A stretch of DNA of 50,149 nucleotides from positions 1-50,149 of the forward strand of contig CAIQWF010000175.1 of assembly GCA_903875455.1 (NCBI GenBank), in the 5' to 3' direction. The notes under the pieces are model-generated. The model did not search any database. It was given only the letters and a program-made list of their open reading frames with translations, and was not told the origin of the DNA. The first letter of the stretch is position 1; each line of letters begins with the position of its first letter. This DNA comes from an uncultured Pseudomonadota bacterium. Lineage in GTDB: Bacteria > Pseudomonadota > Gammaproteobacteria > Methylococcales > Methylomonadaceae. Below, piece after piece: positions 19,458-27,065 of the stretch. The position numbers and the translations under genes are program-made.

Positions 19458-20378
19458 ATGATTAAGCAGCGGACTTTAAAGAATACTATTCGGGCAACCG
19501 GCGTAGGACTGCACACAGGCGATAAAATTTATCTTACCTTACATCCTGCTCCAGCTAATACCGGAATCTGTTTTCGGAGAGTTGATTTGGCAGAGCCTGT
19601 ATCCATCCGAGCTATCTCGAACAATGTGGGAGAAACCAAGCTTTCTACTACGTTGGTACAGGGTGATGTAAGGATTTCAACTGTAGAACACTTATTATCG
19701 GCTTTTGCCGGTTTAGGAATTGATAATGCCGTTGTAGATGTCAGTGCTGCTGAAGTGCCAATTATGGATGGTAGTGCAGGGCCTTTTGTGTTTTTGCTGC
19801 AATCGGCGGGGATTGTGGAACAGGACTCCCCAAAACAATATATTCGGATAAAAAAGCCAATCCATGTTGATGAAGGTGATAAATGGGCGGCATTTGAACC
19901 TTTTGAAGGTTTTAAAGTTACCTTTACCATCGATTTTGAACATCCCGCTTTTGCCGATCATTTGAAAACCGCCACGATGGATTTTTCTTCAACCACGTTC
20001 GTCAAGGAAGTTAGTCGCGCCAGAACTTTTGGCTTTATGAAAGACATTGAGTTTTTAAGGGAAAACAATTTGGCTCTAGGTGGCAGCCTTGAGAATGCTA
20101 TTGTGGTTGACGATGATAAAGTGCTTAATGAAGAGGGGCTGCGTTATGCGGACGAGTTTGTAAAGCACAAAATTCTGGATGCCATCGGTGATTTATATCT
20201 GTTGGGACATAGCCTGATTGGCGAATTTACCGGATATAAATCCGGGCATTCTTTGAATAATAAATTATTACGCGCTTTACTCGATGATACAGCGGCATGG
20301 GAACTGGTTTCATTTGAAGATGGAGACAATGCTCCTATTTCCTTTATGCGTTCGGCACAAAATCAAGCTGCTGGATAG
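19458..20378 (+). CDS. lpxC: LpxC, UDP-3-O-acyl-GlcNAc deacetylase (dcw copy)
   Basis: A zinc-dependent deacetylase of 306 residues catalysing the committed step of lipid A synthesis. The start [11 protein letters not shown], the zinc ligand in STVEHLLSA and the [19 protein letters not shown] segment, with the other zinc ligands (HxxxD), are all intact. This copy is in the ancestral position after ftsZ. A second intact lpxC of the same length lies at 32444-33364 on the other strand, with about 30 amino-acid differences. I count 27 base differences in the first 105 bases, so the two are not a recent duplication. Confidence 0.96.
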   Translation: MIKQRTLKNTIRATGVGLHTGDKIYLTLHPAPANTGICFRRVDLAEPVSIRAISNNVGETKLSTTLVQGDVRISTVEHLLSAFAGLGIDNAVVDVSAAEVPIMDGSAGPFVFLLQSAGIVEQDSPKQYIRIKKPIHVDEGDKWAAFEPFEGFKVTFTIDFEHPAFADHLKTATMDFSSTTFVKEVSRARTFGFMKDIEFLRENNLALGGSLENAIVVDDDKVLNEEGLRYADEFVKHKILDAIGDLYLLGHSLIGEFTGYKSGHSLNNKLLRALLDDTAAWELVSFEDGDNAPISFMRSAQNQAAG

Positions 20379-20384
20379 AAAGCT

Positions 20385-20410
20385 GTAGAGGTATTTTTGG
20401 ACACCTCTAC
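20385..20410. terminator. Stem-loop between convergent lpxC and hupE
   Basis: GTAGAGGT (20385-20392) and ACCTCTAC (20403-20410) form a perfect 8-bp stem with a 10-base loop in the 43-base gap between two convergent operons. The tails are only weakly T-rich (TCTTT on the plus side), but the position fits a bidirectional terminator for the dcw and hydrogenase operons. Confidence 0.55.
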
Positions 20411-20421
20411 TCTTTGCAAGA

Positions 20422-20961
20422 TTACAGCGAATTAGCCACGATGACATTATTTTGTGTGCGCTTAGCCCAAAGACTGGCAAATAATAATCCTATTCCATGC
20501 AATAAGCTGGTTGCCCCGATAAAACCAGCCATATAAGATAAAGTTTCAGTTGCCATCGGCATTTCCGCGCCGTGACTAATACCATGAAACAAGGCAAAAA
20601 ATCCGACTATCGCCATGCTGACCGCAGTTGAAAAACGGCTGCTGATTAATACCAACGCAATTAATGCCGCATTTGAAGCCATAATACCGGCTTCAGTACC
20701 TATGATTTCTACCCCTGTCATACCGACTAAAGCAGCTAATCCCATCACTGCTACAAATGTGAATGGTAATAAATACAAACTGTTTCCGCCACGCTGTTTT
20801 GCCCAGACTCCAACTGCAATCATTGCAATAATATGGTCGATGCCACTGAAAGGATGGACAAAACCTTCTGCAAAGCCGTGTAAATGTATGCCTCCGCTAT
20901 GAGCTTGTGCCAGAATCGGCAGAAATAACAACGCGAAAAAACTCAATAATTTTTTATTCAT
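20422..20961 (-). CDS. hupE: HupE/UreJ-family nickel transporter-like protein
   Basis: A 179-residue membrane protein with an N-terminal signal-like helix ending in AQA, then HSGGIHLHGFAEGFVHPFSGIDHIIAMIAVG, the histidine-rich signature of the HupE/UreJ family, followed by about five membrane helices. Members are thought to bring nickel to hydrogenases or ureases. It is the last gene of the hydrogenase operon and its start overlaps the hypB stop by four bases (ATGA). The context supports a nickel supply role for the Hox enzyme. Confidence 0.9.
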   Translation of the reverse strand: MNKKLLSFFALLFLPILAQAHSGGIHLHGFAEGFVHPFSGIDHIIAMIAVGVWAKQRGGNSLYLLPFTFVAVMGLAALVGMTGVEIIGTEAGIMASNAALIALVLISSRFSTAVSMAIVGFFALFHGISHGAEMPMATETLSYMAGFIGATSLLHGIGLLFASLWAKRTQNNVIVANSL

Positions 20962-21740
20962 GCTAAAGACCTCATTTGATTAGTAATCCAGGTTGTCCAT
21001 TCGGTTAAAGTTTCCTGTTTGGTGGCGGATAATTGCAACACTCCAATTTTGGGATTAACCCGTTTGGCAAATTCAATACAGCGATTCACATCAAAATTCA
21101 CATACGGCAATAAATCCATTTTATTGATAATCATCAAATCCGCAGCATGAAACATGTCAGGATATTTCAACGGCTTGTCATCACCTTCTGTGACCGACAA
21201 CACCACGACTTTATGCGCTTCCCCTAAATCAAACGAAGACGGACAAACCAGATTGCCTACATTTTCAATCGCCAGAAAACTACCGTCTGCAACTTGTAAA
21301 TCTGTCACCGCATGGCCTATATCGTGAGCGTCTAAATGACAGGCTTTGCCGGTGTTAATTTGCAAGGCTTTGGTGCCGGTGGCGCGAATCCGGTCAGCAT
21401 CGTGTTCAGTCTGCTGGTCGCCCTCAATCACCGCAATATTCATCTGCGTTTTTAACAAGTTGATGGTTTCAACCAACAGCGTAGTTTTACCCGCGCCGGG
21501 ACTGGAAACGAAATTCAAAGCAAAAATTTTATGCTGTTGAAAATACTGACGGTTTTGTCCCGCATAACTGTTGTTTTTCGCCAGAATATCCTGTTCAACC
21601 TGAATCATCCGCTCGGTATGGGTTTCGTGATGATGGTCGTGGCGATGAAGACTCATTACGCCGTGATGGTGAAGCTGCGTAGGTTTGAAAAGCCCTTTCG
21701 CCTTGCTTTGTGTATCGCTGCATCCGCAAATACCACACAT
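20958..21740 (-). CDS. hypB: HypB, hydrogenase nickel-insertion GTPase
   Basis: A 260-residue GTPase that helps deliver nickel into the hydrogenase large subunit with HypA. It begins MCGICGC, the high-affinity N-terminal nickel motif, followed by a histidine-rich stretch (LHHHGVMSLHRHDHHH) that may store nickel. The P-loop SSPGAGKTTL, EGDQQTEHDADRI, and the metal-site CHLDAHDIG with NVGNLVCP are present. An AAGGAG ribosome site precedes it. The 60-base gap after hypA holds a strong hairpin. Confidence 0.96.
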   Translation of the reverse strand: MCGICGCSDTQSKAKGLFKPTQLHHHGVMSLHRHDHHHETHTERMIQVEQDILAKNNSYAGQNRQYFQQHKIFALNFVSSPGAGKTTLLVETINLLKTQMNIAVIEGDQQTEHDADRIRATGTKALQINTGKACHLDAHDIGHAVTDLQVADGSFLAIENVGNLVCPSSFDLGEAHKVVVLSVTEGDDKPLKYPDMFHAADLMIINKMDLLPYVNFDVNRCIEFAKRVNPKIGVLQLSATKQETLTEWTTWITNQMRSLA

Positions 21741-21767
21741 AAAAACTCCTTAAAAAACTCCACAACT

Positions 21768-21801
21768 ACGACTGCCAGTCCTTCAAAAGACTGGCAGTCG
21801 T
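21768..21801. promoter_or_regulatory. Perfect 13-bp hairpin between hypA and hypB
   Basis: ACGACTGCCAGTC (21768-21780) and GACTGGCAGTCGT (21789-21801) pair completely around an 8-base loop. The first base overlaps the hypA stop codon and the hairpin ends about 28 bases before hypB. There is no T-run after it in the direction of transcription, so an RNA-stabilising or processing element seems more likely than a full terminator. Confidence 0.6.
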
Positions 21802-22142
21802 TAAACAACTTTCAATTCTTTAATCCGCATTTGTTCGCCTTGCGTAACCGTCACGCCAAACGCACCGCATTCACTGCAAGGGTCGTGCAAGGTTTCCAAT
21901 TCCACTATTGTCCCGCAGCGCGAACATTGGCCGCGCCCCGGCACTTCGATAATCACTAATTCGGCATTTTCTGCTAGTGAATTTTTCATCACCACGTCAA
22001 AACCGAAACGCAACGCATCAACAGCAACGCAAGATAACGCGCCGATTTCCAGACTGATCTGTTTTACCTGAGTAAAATTTTGTTGCTTAGCCTGGGTTTC
22101 CAACGTTTCCAATACGCTTTCCAGCAGGGAAATTTCATGCAC
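21801..22142 (-). CDS. hypA: HypA, hydrogenase nickel metallochaperone
   Basis: A 113-residue nickel- and zinc-binding chaperone that works with HypB. The start is a GTG: only this reading gives MHEISLLESVLE, with His2, the known nickel ligand, in place. A later ATG in another frame would not. The zinc site is seen as CSRC and CSEC near residues 73-92. It overlaps the 3' end of the upstream protease gene by 8 bases, and an AGGAG ribosome site lies inside that gene. Confidence 0.95.
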   Translation of the reverse strand: MHEISLLESVLETLETQAKQQNFTQVKQISLEIGALSCVAVDALRFGFDVVMKNSLAENAELVIIEVPGRGQCSRCGTIVELETLHDPCSECGAFGVTVTQGEQMRIKELKVV

Positions 22143-22632
22143 TGCAATGCTCCTGCCAAACTTCCAAGATTGGACTCTTCAGCAACTGCGTCACAAATTC
22201 CGTTGCTTGACTTAAACTTTGCTCGGCTATTACACTCAAACCTGCGCCCAATTCAAACTCCACGCCTTGTAGCGTTAATAAAAAACACGGCGGCGGCACA
22301 GCTTTCAATGTATCTTGATAAACCTGCATTACAGCCGCAGGATTCATCGCGTGCGTGGTGTAACTATTATCATAAGCAGGATTTAATTGGCTAAACTCAA
22401 CCGGCTGCTGATTGGCAACCGAAGCATCAGCAAATAAAACCAGTTCACGGTTTTGCAAATCCAGCGCATGTTCAATCTGTAACTGAAAATCGGTTAAACA
22501 TTCAATTTTTTCCAATAAAGTTTCAGGTAAATTCTGCACCTGTTCCAACAATAATGGTGCAAGTGCATCATCGCCGCGACTTAAATTGCCGTAAACGAGA
22601 ATTAAAATGGGTTTAACCTGCATTTGCTTCAT
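22135..22632 (-). CDS. Hydrogenase maturation protease (HoxW/HycI-like)
   Basis: About 165 residues with the fold signature of the hydrogenase-specific endopeptidases: VYGNLSRGDDALAPLLLE at the N-terminus, LFADAS near the middle and THAMNPAAVMQVY with the likely nickel-sensing histidine. These enzymes cut the C-terminal extension from the large subunit once nickel is in place. The position just after hoxH, with one gene between, suggests HoxH as substrate and a HoxW role. The start is the ATG at 22632 or one nine bases later at 22623; both lie within the preceding Uma2 gene, so translation is probably coupled. Confidence 0.85.
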   Translation of the reverse strand: MKQMQVKPILILVYGNLSRGDDALAPLLLEQVQNLPETLLEKIECLTDFQLQIEHALDLQNRELVLFADASVANQQPVEFSQLNPAYDNSYTTHAMNPAAVMQVYQDTLKAVPPPCFLLTLQGVEFELGAGLSVIAEQSLSQATEFVTQLLKSPILEVWQEHCSA

Positions 22633-23224
22633 CAATCACCAGTTGCTGCTGTGCTAAAAACTCAGTCATTTCTTCATTGACTACGCGGCTATAAATCATC
22701 TCAACCGGAACAGATAAATCAATAGACTCAAAACGAACCTCATCGCCTAAAAAATAATGTTCTGACTGCCAGCTTTGCGATTTTCGGCAAACTTCCACTT
22801 CGACAAAATCCTGCTCAATCAAGACATATTCCTGCAAACTCGGTAAACTTTGATAAGCGCGTCTTTTTAAGGCTTGATCTTTGCGGCGCGTGGATTTAGA
22901 TAAAACCTCAACAATAATTATCGGTGAGTCTGTGTAATATTCATTGTCGGATTTATCATTGCAAACCACCATTACATCAGGATAATAAAAATCTTCGCCC
23001 ACTTTGACTTTTATATCAGAAGCAAATGGTTCACAAGGGCTATTTTCTAAATGGGAATAAAGCCGAGCAAATAAATTACCAGTCACTCTTTCGTGATTTT
23101 TACTTGCTCCAGCCATCGCATAAGCATAACCATCAATCAGTTCATGCTTAATATCACTGATAAGCTCACCTTCCAAATATTCCTGTTCGCTAAGCCTATC
23201 ATCAGGTTTATATTTTAAATTCAT
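22613..23224 (-). CDS. Uma2-family nuclease-like protein between hoxH and the protease
   Basis: A 203-residue Uma2/DUF820 protein. The acidic core is visible as YYPDVMVVC (D83) and IIIVEVLSKST (E106), with RKDQALKRRAYQS after it. The N-terminus LSEQEYLEGELISDIKHELIDGYAYAMAGAS is typical of one subgroup and quite different from the dcw copy. Its ATG overlaps the hoxH stop by four bases and its 3' end overlaps the protease gene by about 20 bases, so it is fully built into the hydrogenase operon. Function is unknown. Confidence 0.85.
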   Translation of the reverse strand: MNLKYKPDDRLSEQEYLEGELISDIKHELIDGYAYAMAGASKNHERVTGNLFARLYSHLENSPCEPFASDIKVKVGEDFYYPDVMVVCNDKSDNEYYTDSPIIIVEVLSKSTRRKDQALKRRAYQSLPSLQEYVLIEQDFVEVEVCRKSQSWQSEHYFLGDEVRFESIDLSVPVEMIYSRVVNEEMTEFLAQQQLVIDEANAG

Positions 23225-24720
23225 AGCGTTTTTTCAATGTCGCCCTGACTGGTGGATTTAAATACCTGATTAATCACTTGCCCTTGCGCATTCACCAATT
23301 CCACTTCCATCGGCATTTTTCCCAACGCATGAGTAGCACAGGACAAGCACGGATCGTAAGCACGAATCGCCACTTCCAAGTGATTCAACAATGGTTCGGT
23401 AATTTCCAGACCATCCAAGTAAGTTGCCGCAACTTGCCGCACTGATTCGTTCATCGCATGGTTGTTACTGGTGGTGGAAACAATCAGATTAGCTTTGGTG
23501 ACAATGCCGTTATCATCTACCTGGTAATGATGGAACAGCGTGCCGCGCGGCGCTTCAATGACACCGACACCTTCATAGCGTTTTACCCCGGTTGCCACCA
23601 AATCAGTACCCATAATATCGGGGTCATGCAATAAGTCTTTAATGGCTTCCGCACAATGCAGAATTTCAATCAGTCGCGCCCAATGATAAGCCAAGGTGCT
23701 GTGTACCATTTTTTCATCAGTGATAGCCATTAATTGTTGCCGCGCAACTTCCGCTTTTGGCGTACTGATGTAATCGCATACGTTAATTCGGGCAAGAGGG
23801 CCTACGCGATACCAGCCGTCCTGTTGCCCTAATGACAGGAAATACGGGAATTTCATGTATGACCACGAGCGCACTTCCTCGTGGATATAATCGTTGTATT
23901 TGCAATAGTCAATGTGGTCAAACAGCGTATTACCTTCAGCGTTTTTCAAACGCAAGCCGCCGTGATAAAGCTCCAAGCTGCCGTCTTTGCCGACCAAGCC
24001 CATATAACTGGATTTTATGGTGGCAAATTCATCGTGATACGGTTTGTTGGAACAATGCACTTTGGCAATTAATGCTACTGAATCTTCTGCCCATGCAATC
24101 ATCTGGTCAACATCAGCGAGTAAATAATCGCGCTCTTCTTTGGTCAACGATTTATTTACTCCGCCTCCGATTGAGCTGGAGCCATGAATCCGTTTGCCGG
24201 ACACCATGCGGATCACTTCCTGACCGAATTTGCGCAGTTTTACGCCTTGCAAGCCAATTTCGGTGAACTCGCCCAACACTGCAATAATATTCCGTTTGGC
24301 AATGTCACTGCTAAAACCGAACAGTAAATCCGGGCTGGCAAGGTGGAAAAAATGCAGTGCGTGCGATTGCAAGACTTGCCCGAAATGTTGCAAACGGCGC
24401 ATTTTATCTGCGGTCGGCGGTAAGTTTTCCGGGTCTATGCCAACCAGCTGGTCTATGGCTTTTGCCGCCGCCAAGTGATGACTGACCGGACAAATTCCAC
24501 ATAAACGCTGCACTAAAACCGGCAATTCCCAATACGGACGGCCTTGAATAAAGCGTTCAAAGCCGCGAAATTCGACGATATGCAAGCGGGCTTGTTTAAC
24601 GTGGTTATTGTCATCCAATAATAAAGTGACTTTGCCATGACCTTCAACGCGGCTTACGGGTTCTATCACCACACGTTTTAAATTCTCTGGTGATTGAGCA
24701 GTTTCTAAATGTTCGTACAT
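23221..24720 (-). CDS. hoxH: HoxH, large subunit of NAD-linked [NiFe] hydrogenase
   Basis: The catalytic nickel-iron subunit, 499 residues. The first pair of active-site cysteines is in RLCGICPVSHH (C74, C77) and the second in DPCLSCATH (C458, C461, H464). A 35-residue tail follows H464 and should be removed by the maturation protease. The EPVSRVEGHGKV start region and overall length match group 3d HoxH. The ATG at 24720 (MYEHLE) is preferred to one 18 bases upstream. A 7-bp stem-loop lies 41-58 bases in front. The usual hoxY-hoxH adjacency is broken by three accessory genes. Confidence 0.96.
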   Translation of the reverse strand: MYEHLETAQSPENLKRVVIEPVSRVEGHGKVTLLLDDNNHVKQARLHIVEFRGFERFIQGRPYWELPVLVQRLCGICPVSHHLAAAKAIDQLVGIDPENLPPTADKMRRLQHFGQVLQSHALHFFHLASPDLLFGFSSDIAKRNIIAVLGEFTEIGLQGVKLRKFGQEVIRMVSGKRIHGSSSIGGGVNKSLTKEERDYLLADVDQMIAWAEDSVALIAKVHCSNKPYHDEFATIKSSYMGLVGKDGSLELYHGGLRLKNAEGNTLFDHIDYCKYNDYIHEEVRSWSYMKFPYFLSLGQQDGWYRVGPLARINVCDYISTPKAEVARQQLMAITDEKMVHSTLAYHWARLIEILHCAEAIKDLLHDPDIMGTDLVATGVKRYEGVGVIEAPRGTLFHHYQVDDNGIVTKANLIVSTTSNNHAMNESVRQVAATYLDGLEITEPLLNHLEVAIRAYDPCLSCATHALGKMPMEVELVNAQGQVINQVFKSTSQGDIEKTL

Positions 24721-24760
24721 GATTTTTTTACCTATCAATTAGGTTATATTCTGTATGGGA

Positions 24761-24778
24761 TACAAACCCAAGTTTGTA
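24761..24778. promoter_or_regulatory. Stem-loop in front of hoxH
   Basis: TACAAAC (24761-24767) and GTTTGTA (24772-24778) form a perfect 7-bp stem with a 4-base loop in the gap between a Uma2 gene and hoxH. No T-run follows on the minus strand. It may be part of the original hoxY-hoxH spacer. Confidence 0.35.
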
Positions 24779-24790
24779 CTCCTAAATTTT

Positions 24791-24820
24791 TTAGTCGTAA
24801 TGCCCTAAATTGTAATTGAA
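24791..24820 (-). pseudogene. Apparent relic of the hoxY 3' end
   Basis: Read on the minus strand, these ten codons give FNYNLGHYD-stop, resembling the true HoxY C-terminus LDYDLVHYD-stop at 25826-25855. By eye 22 of 30 bases agree. Five differences fall at third positions (four silent, one Leu/Phe), one is TGA against TAA, and three of the rest exchange similar residues (two D/N) or V/G. It lies exactly where the end of hoxY would be if hoxY and hoxH had once been neighbours. Its shortness is the main caution. Confidence 0.45.
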
Positions 24821-24825
24821 ATAGA

Positions 24826-25302
24826 CTACACATCAATTTTCAAAGGAAAATCCGCTACATATTCCGAATGAATCAGCTCATGATCGGCATTAAAAAAACG
24901 CATTTCGCCATTTTCACTGCACAACCACACTTCTTTTGCGCCTGCCTCAAAATATAAAATACTTTTTTCAGCCATTTCTTTCTGTGTATTGCTTTCCGAT
25001 AAAATCTCAACGCAAATCTCAGGCGCAATTGAAGCTTCCGCCTCATGCTTGATTTGCTCCCATCTTGGCAAAGAAAGCCATGCCACATCCGCAACTTTAG
25101 TACCTTTAACCGTTTTTATCGCACATTCGGACAAGGCAACCCCGCCTTGCAGCAAACGTTCCAAAATAACCGCAATCCTGATTTGAAAAAAGGAGTGATA
25201 AATTTTTACCGGACACATAATAATTTTTCCTGTTTCATCCAGTTCAATCTTAAACGGCAAATCTTTTAAACTCGGATGTTCACAAACCTCTTGCCAATTC
25301 AT
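24826..25302 (-). CDS. Uma2-family nuclease-like protein upstream of hoxH
   Basis: A 158-residue, shorter member of the Uma2/DUF820 family, with VADVAWLS (D72) and ICVEILSESNTQKEM (E99) followed by KSILYFEAGAKEVWLC. The N-terminal part is reduced compared with the other two copies in the window, but the core looks whole. It has a strong AGGAGG ribosome site and follows the toxin gene by 17 bases. It is most likely part of the same inserted cassette as the toxin-antitoxin pair. Whether it is active as a nuclease cannot be told. Confidence 0.8.
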   Translation of the reverse strand: MNWQEVCEHPSLKDLPFKIELDETGKIIMCPVKIYHSFFQIRIAVILERLLQGGVALSECAIKTVKGTKVADVAWLSLPRWEQIKHEAEASIAPEICVEILSESNTQKEMAEKSILYFEAGAKEVWLCSENGEMRFFNADHELIHSEYVADFPLKIDV

Positions 25303-25319
25303 GTTAGCCTCCTAATAAT

Positions 25320-25598
25320 CTATAAAGACTTTTTTAAATCACGATAAAAATTCTCATGCGTGCCATAAGCCAACAACATCAAAACTAACACTTCCTTCTG
25401 ATACCGATAAGCTAATAACATTTGTTGGGTATTCACCTTAAACTTATAAACCCTAACGCCGTTCAAATCGCCCGTTTTTAAATCGCCTAATTCTGGCTCA
25501 ACTAGCAAGGCTTTGACCGCATCATCCAACAACTCCTTTTCTGGTTTATGCAGTTTTTTGACAGTTTTGGCAAACAAACTACTTTGTAAAACTTTCAT
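25320..25598 (-). CDS. RelE/ParE-type toxin
   Basis: A 92-residue protein with the compact RelE/ParE superfamily pattern: an N-terminal strand and two helices (SSLFAKTVKKLHKPEKELLDDAV), then GDLNGVRVYKFKVNTQQMLLAYRY and a final strand VLVLMLLAYGTHENFYRDLKK. The GTHENFYRDL ending is seen in many RelE-like toxins, which cut mRNA on the ribosome or poison gyrase. It overlaps the stop of the small gene in front by four bases (ATGA), the usual antitoxin-toxin arrangement. Confidence 0.8.
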   Translation of the reverse strand: MKVLQSSLFAKTVKKLHKPEKELLDDAVKALLVEPELGDLKTGDLNGVRVYKFKVNTQQMLLAYRYQKEVLVLMLLAYGTHENFYRDLKKSL

Positions 25599-25810
25599 CC
25601 AAACTCGTACTCAGATATATCGCCCGCTTCAACTTGTTGCAAACTGACTAAAATATCTTTTACAAAAGCCATTGGTAAATCAGGATTTTCCTCGGCAATC
25701 TTGCCTAATTTTGCCCAATATTCAATCTGTGTAGCCAATGAACGGTGCATGGTATTTGCCATAACCGCAGCTTCGTTCACAAAATCATTCGATAACTCAA
25801 TGACAGCCAT
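25595..25810 (-). CDS. ParD-like antitoxin
   Basis: A 71-residue protein with the look of the ParD-like antitoxin family: IELSNDFVNEAAVMANTMHRSLATQIEYWAKLGKIAEENPDLPMAFVKDIL. The MHRSLATQIEYWAKLG helix resembles the ribbon-helix-helix region, and the acidic tail (VEAGDISEYEFG) would bind the toxin. An AGAGGAAT ribosome site precedes the ATG, 15 bases after hoxY. Such antitoxins often repress their own operon, but here the pair lies inside a larger operon. Confidence 0.75.
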   Translation of the reverse strand: MAVIELSNDFVNEAAVMANTMHRSLATQIEYWAKLGKIAEENPDLPMAFVKDILVSLQQVEAGDISEYEFG

Positions 25811-25825
25811 TTTGATTCCTCTTTC

Positions 25826-26362
25826 TCAATCATAATGCACTAAATCATAATCCAATCCAGGCTCACGTCCGGCGATTAAATCCGTCAAAAACTTCCAAAA
25901 CACATCGGCAGATGGCGGACAACCTGGCAAGGAATAATCAATTTTCACCACTTCATGAATCGGATGAACTTTATTCAGCAATAACGGCAGTTCAGGGTCA
26001 TTCGGAATATGGGCATTCTCTACGCCAATGCCATCCAAATAAGCCTCACGCAAACACGCTTCCAATGGTACGGAGTTTCGCATCGCCGGCAAGCCGCCGT
26101 TAATCGCACAGGCACCGACCGCAACCAAAATTTTGCAGTTATTCCGAAACTCTCGCAACACATGCACGTTTTCGGCATTGCAAACCCCGCCTTCAATCAA
26201 ACCTATATCACATGGCCCGCAATGTTTAATATCGGTAATCGGTGAGCGGTTAAATTCAACCACATCCGCTAACGGCACTAACCGCTCATCCAAATCCAAA
26301 AATGACATGTGGCAGCCAAAACAGCCCGCTAGTGAAGTTGTTGCAACTCGTACTTTACTCAT
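25826..26362 (-). CDS. hoxY: HoxY, small subunit of NAD-linked hydrogenase
   Basis: A 178-residue iron-sulfur subunit that carries the proximal [4Fe-4S] cluster and forms the hydrogenase dimer with HoxH. Cluster ligands are visible in SLAGCFGCHMSFLDLDE (C14, C17), in VGACAINGGLPAMRN (C85) and in PGCPPSADVFWKFL near the end. It overlaps hoxU by 8 bases. It lacks the extra clusters of longer small subunits, as expected for group 3d enzymes. Confidence 0.95.
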   Translation of the reverse strand: MSKVRVATTSLAGCFGCHMSFLDLDERLVPLADVVEFNRSPITDIKHCGPCDIGLIEGGVCNAENVHVLREFRNNCKILVAVGACAINGGLPAMRNSVPLEACLREAYLDGIGVENAHIPNDPELPLLLNKVHPIHEVVKIDYSLPGCPPSADVFWKFLTDLIAGREPGLDYDLVHYD

Positions 26363-27065
26363 GGCTTGCTCCCAAACTCACTTCATCAATATCATGGTGG
26401 TCATACAGCCTTTGACCTATCGGCACTTTAAACGCTGTGCCACGAACTAAAATCGCGCCGGTTGGGCAAATATGCGCCGCTCTGTCGTCAACACTCAAAT
26501 CGCTATCAGCCAATTTGCCTGATTCTGAATTCACCGCTAAATGCTTGTTAATCCCGCGCCCGACAATGCCGAATACATCTTTACCTTCTTGATGGCTGGC
26601 ACGGACACACAGAGAGCAAAAAATGCAGCGATTGCGGTCGACCAAAACATCAGGATGGGAAGCGTCCACATCTCTGAGCGCGAAAAAGTGCGGATAATGA
26701 TTATCCAACATATTCAAATGATAACCGACCGCTTGCAATTGGCAGTTGCCGGATTTTTCACACGAAGGGCAAAAATGATTGCCTTCCACGAACAGCATTT
26801 GGGTGAGGCGTTTGCGGTCTGCATTTAGCTCATCCGAATTATTCAGCACTTCCTGGCCTTCGGCTGCGGGAAATGTGCAGGAGCTGGCACTGCGTCCGTT
26901 CACCTTGACAGTACAGAGTTTGCAACTGCCGTGCGGGGTAAACTCAGGATGATGACATAAATGGGGAATATAGACACCGGCAGCCGCAGCCGCTTCCATA
27001 ATAGTTTGCCCTTCTTCAAAAGGAACTGTTTGTCCATCGATGGTAATGTGTTTAGTGCCAGTCAT
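26355..27065 (-). CDS. hoxU: HoxU, diaphorase iron-sulfur subunit
   Basis: A 236-residue electron-transfer subunit homologous to the N-terminal part of complex I NuoG. An N-terminal [2Fe-2S] ferredoxin fold (PHLCHHPEF, GSCKLCTVKVNG) is followed by the His/Cys ligand region GNHFCPSCEKSGNCQLQ and the ferredoxin-like DRNRCIFCSLCVRAS with CPTGAI. It passes electrons between HoxF and HoxY. The start shares a base with the hoxF stop (TAATG). Confidence 0.95.
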   Translation of the reverse strand: MTGTKHITIDGQTVPFEEGQTIMEAAAAAGVYIPHLCHHPEFTPHGSCKLCTVKVNGRSASSCTFPAAEGQEVLNNSDELNADRKRLTQMLFVEGNHFCPSCEKSGNCQLQAVGYHLNMLDNHYPHFFALRDVDASHPDVLVDRNRCIFCSLCVRASHQEGKDVFGIVGRGINKHLAVNSESGKLADSDLSVDDRAAHICPTGAILVRGTAFKVPIGQRLYDHHDIDEVSLGASHE

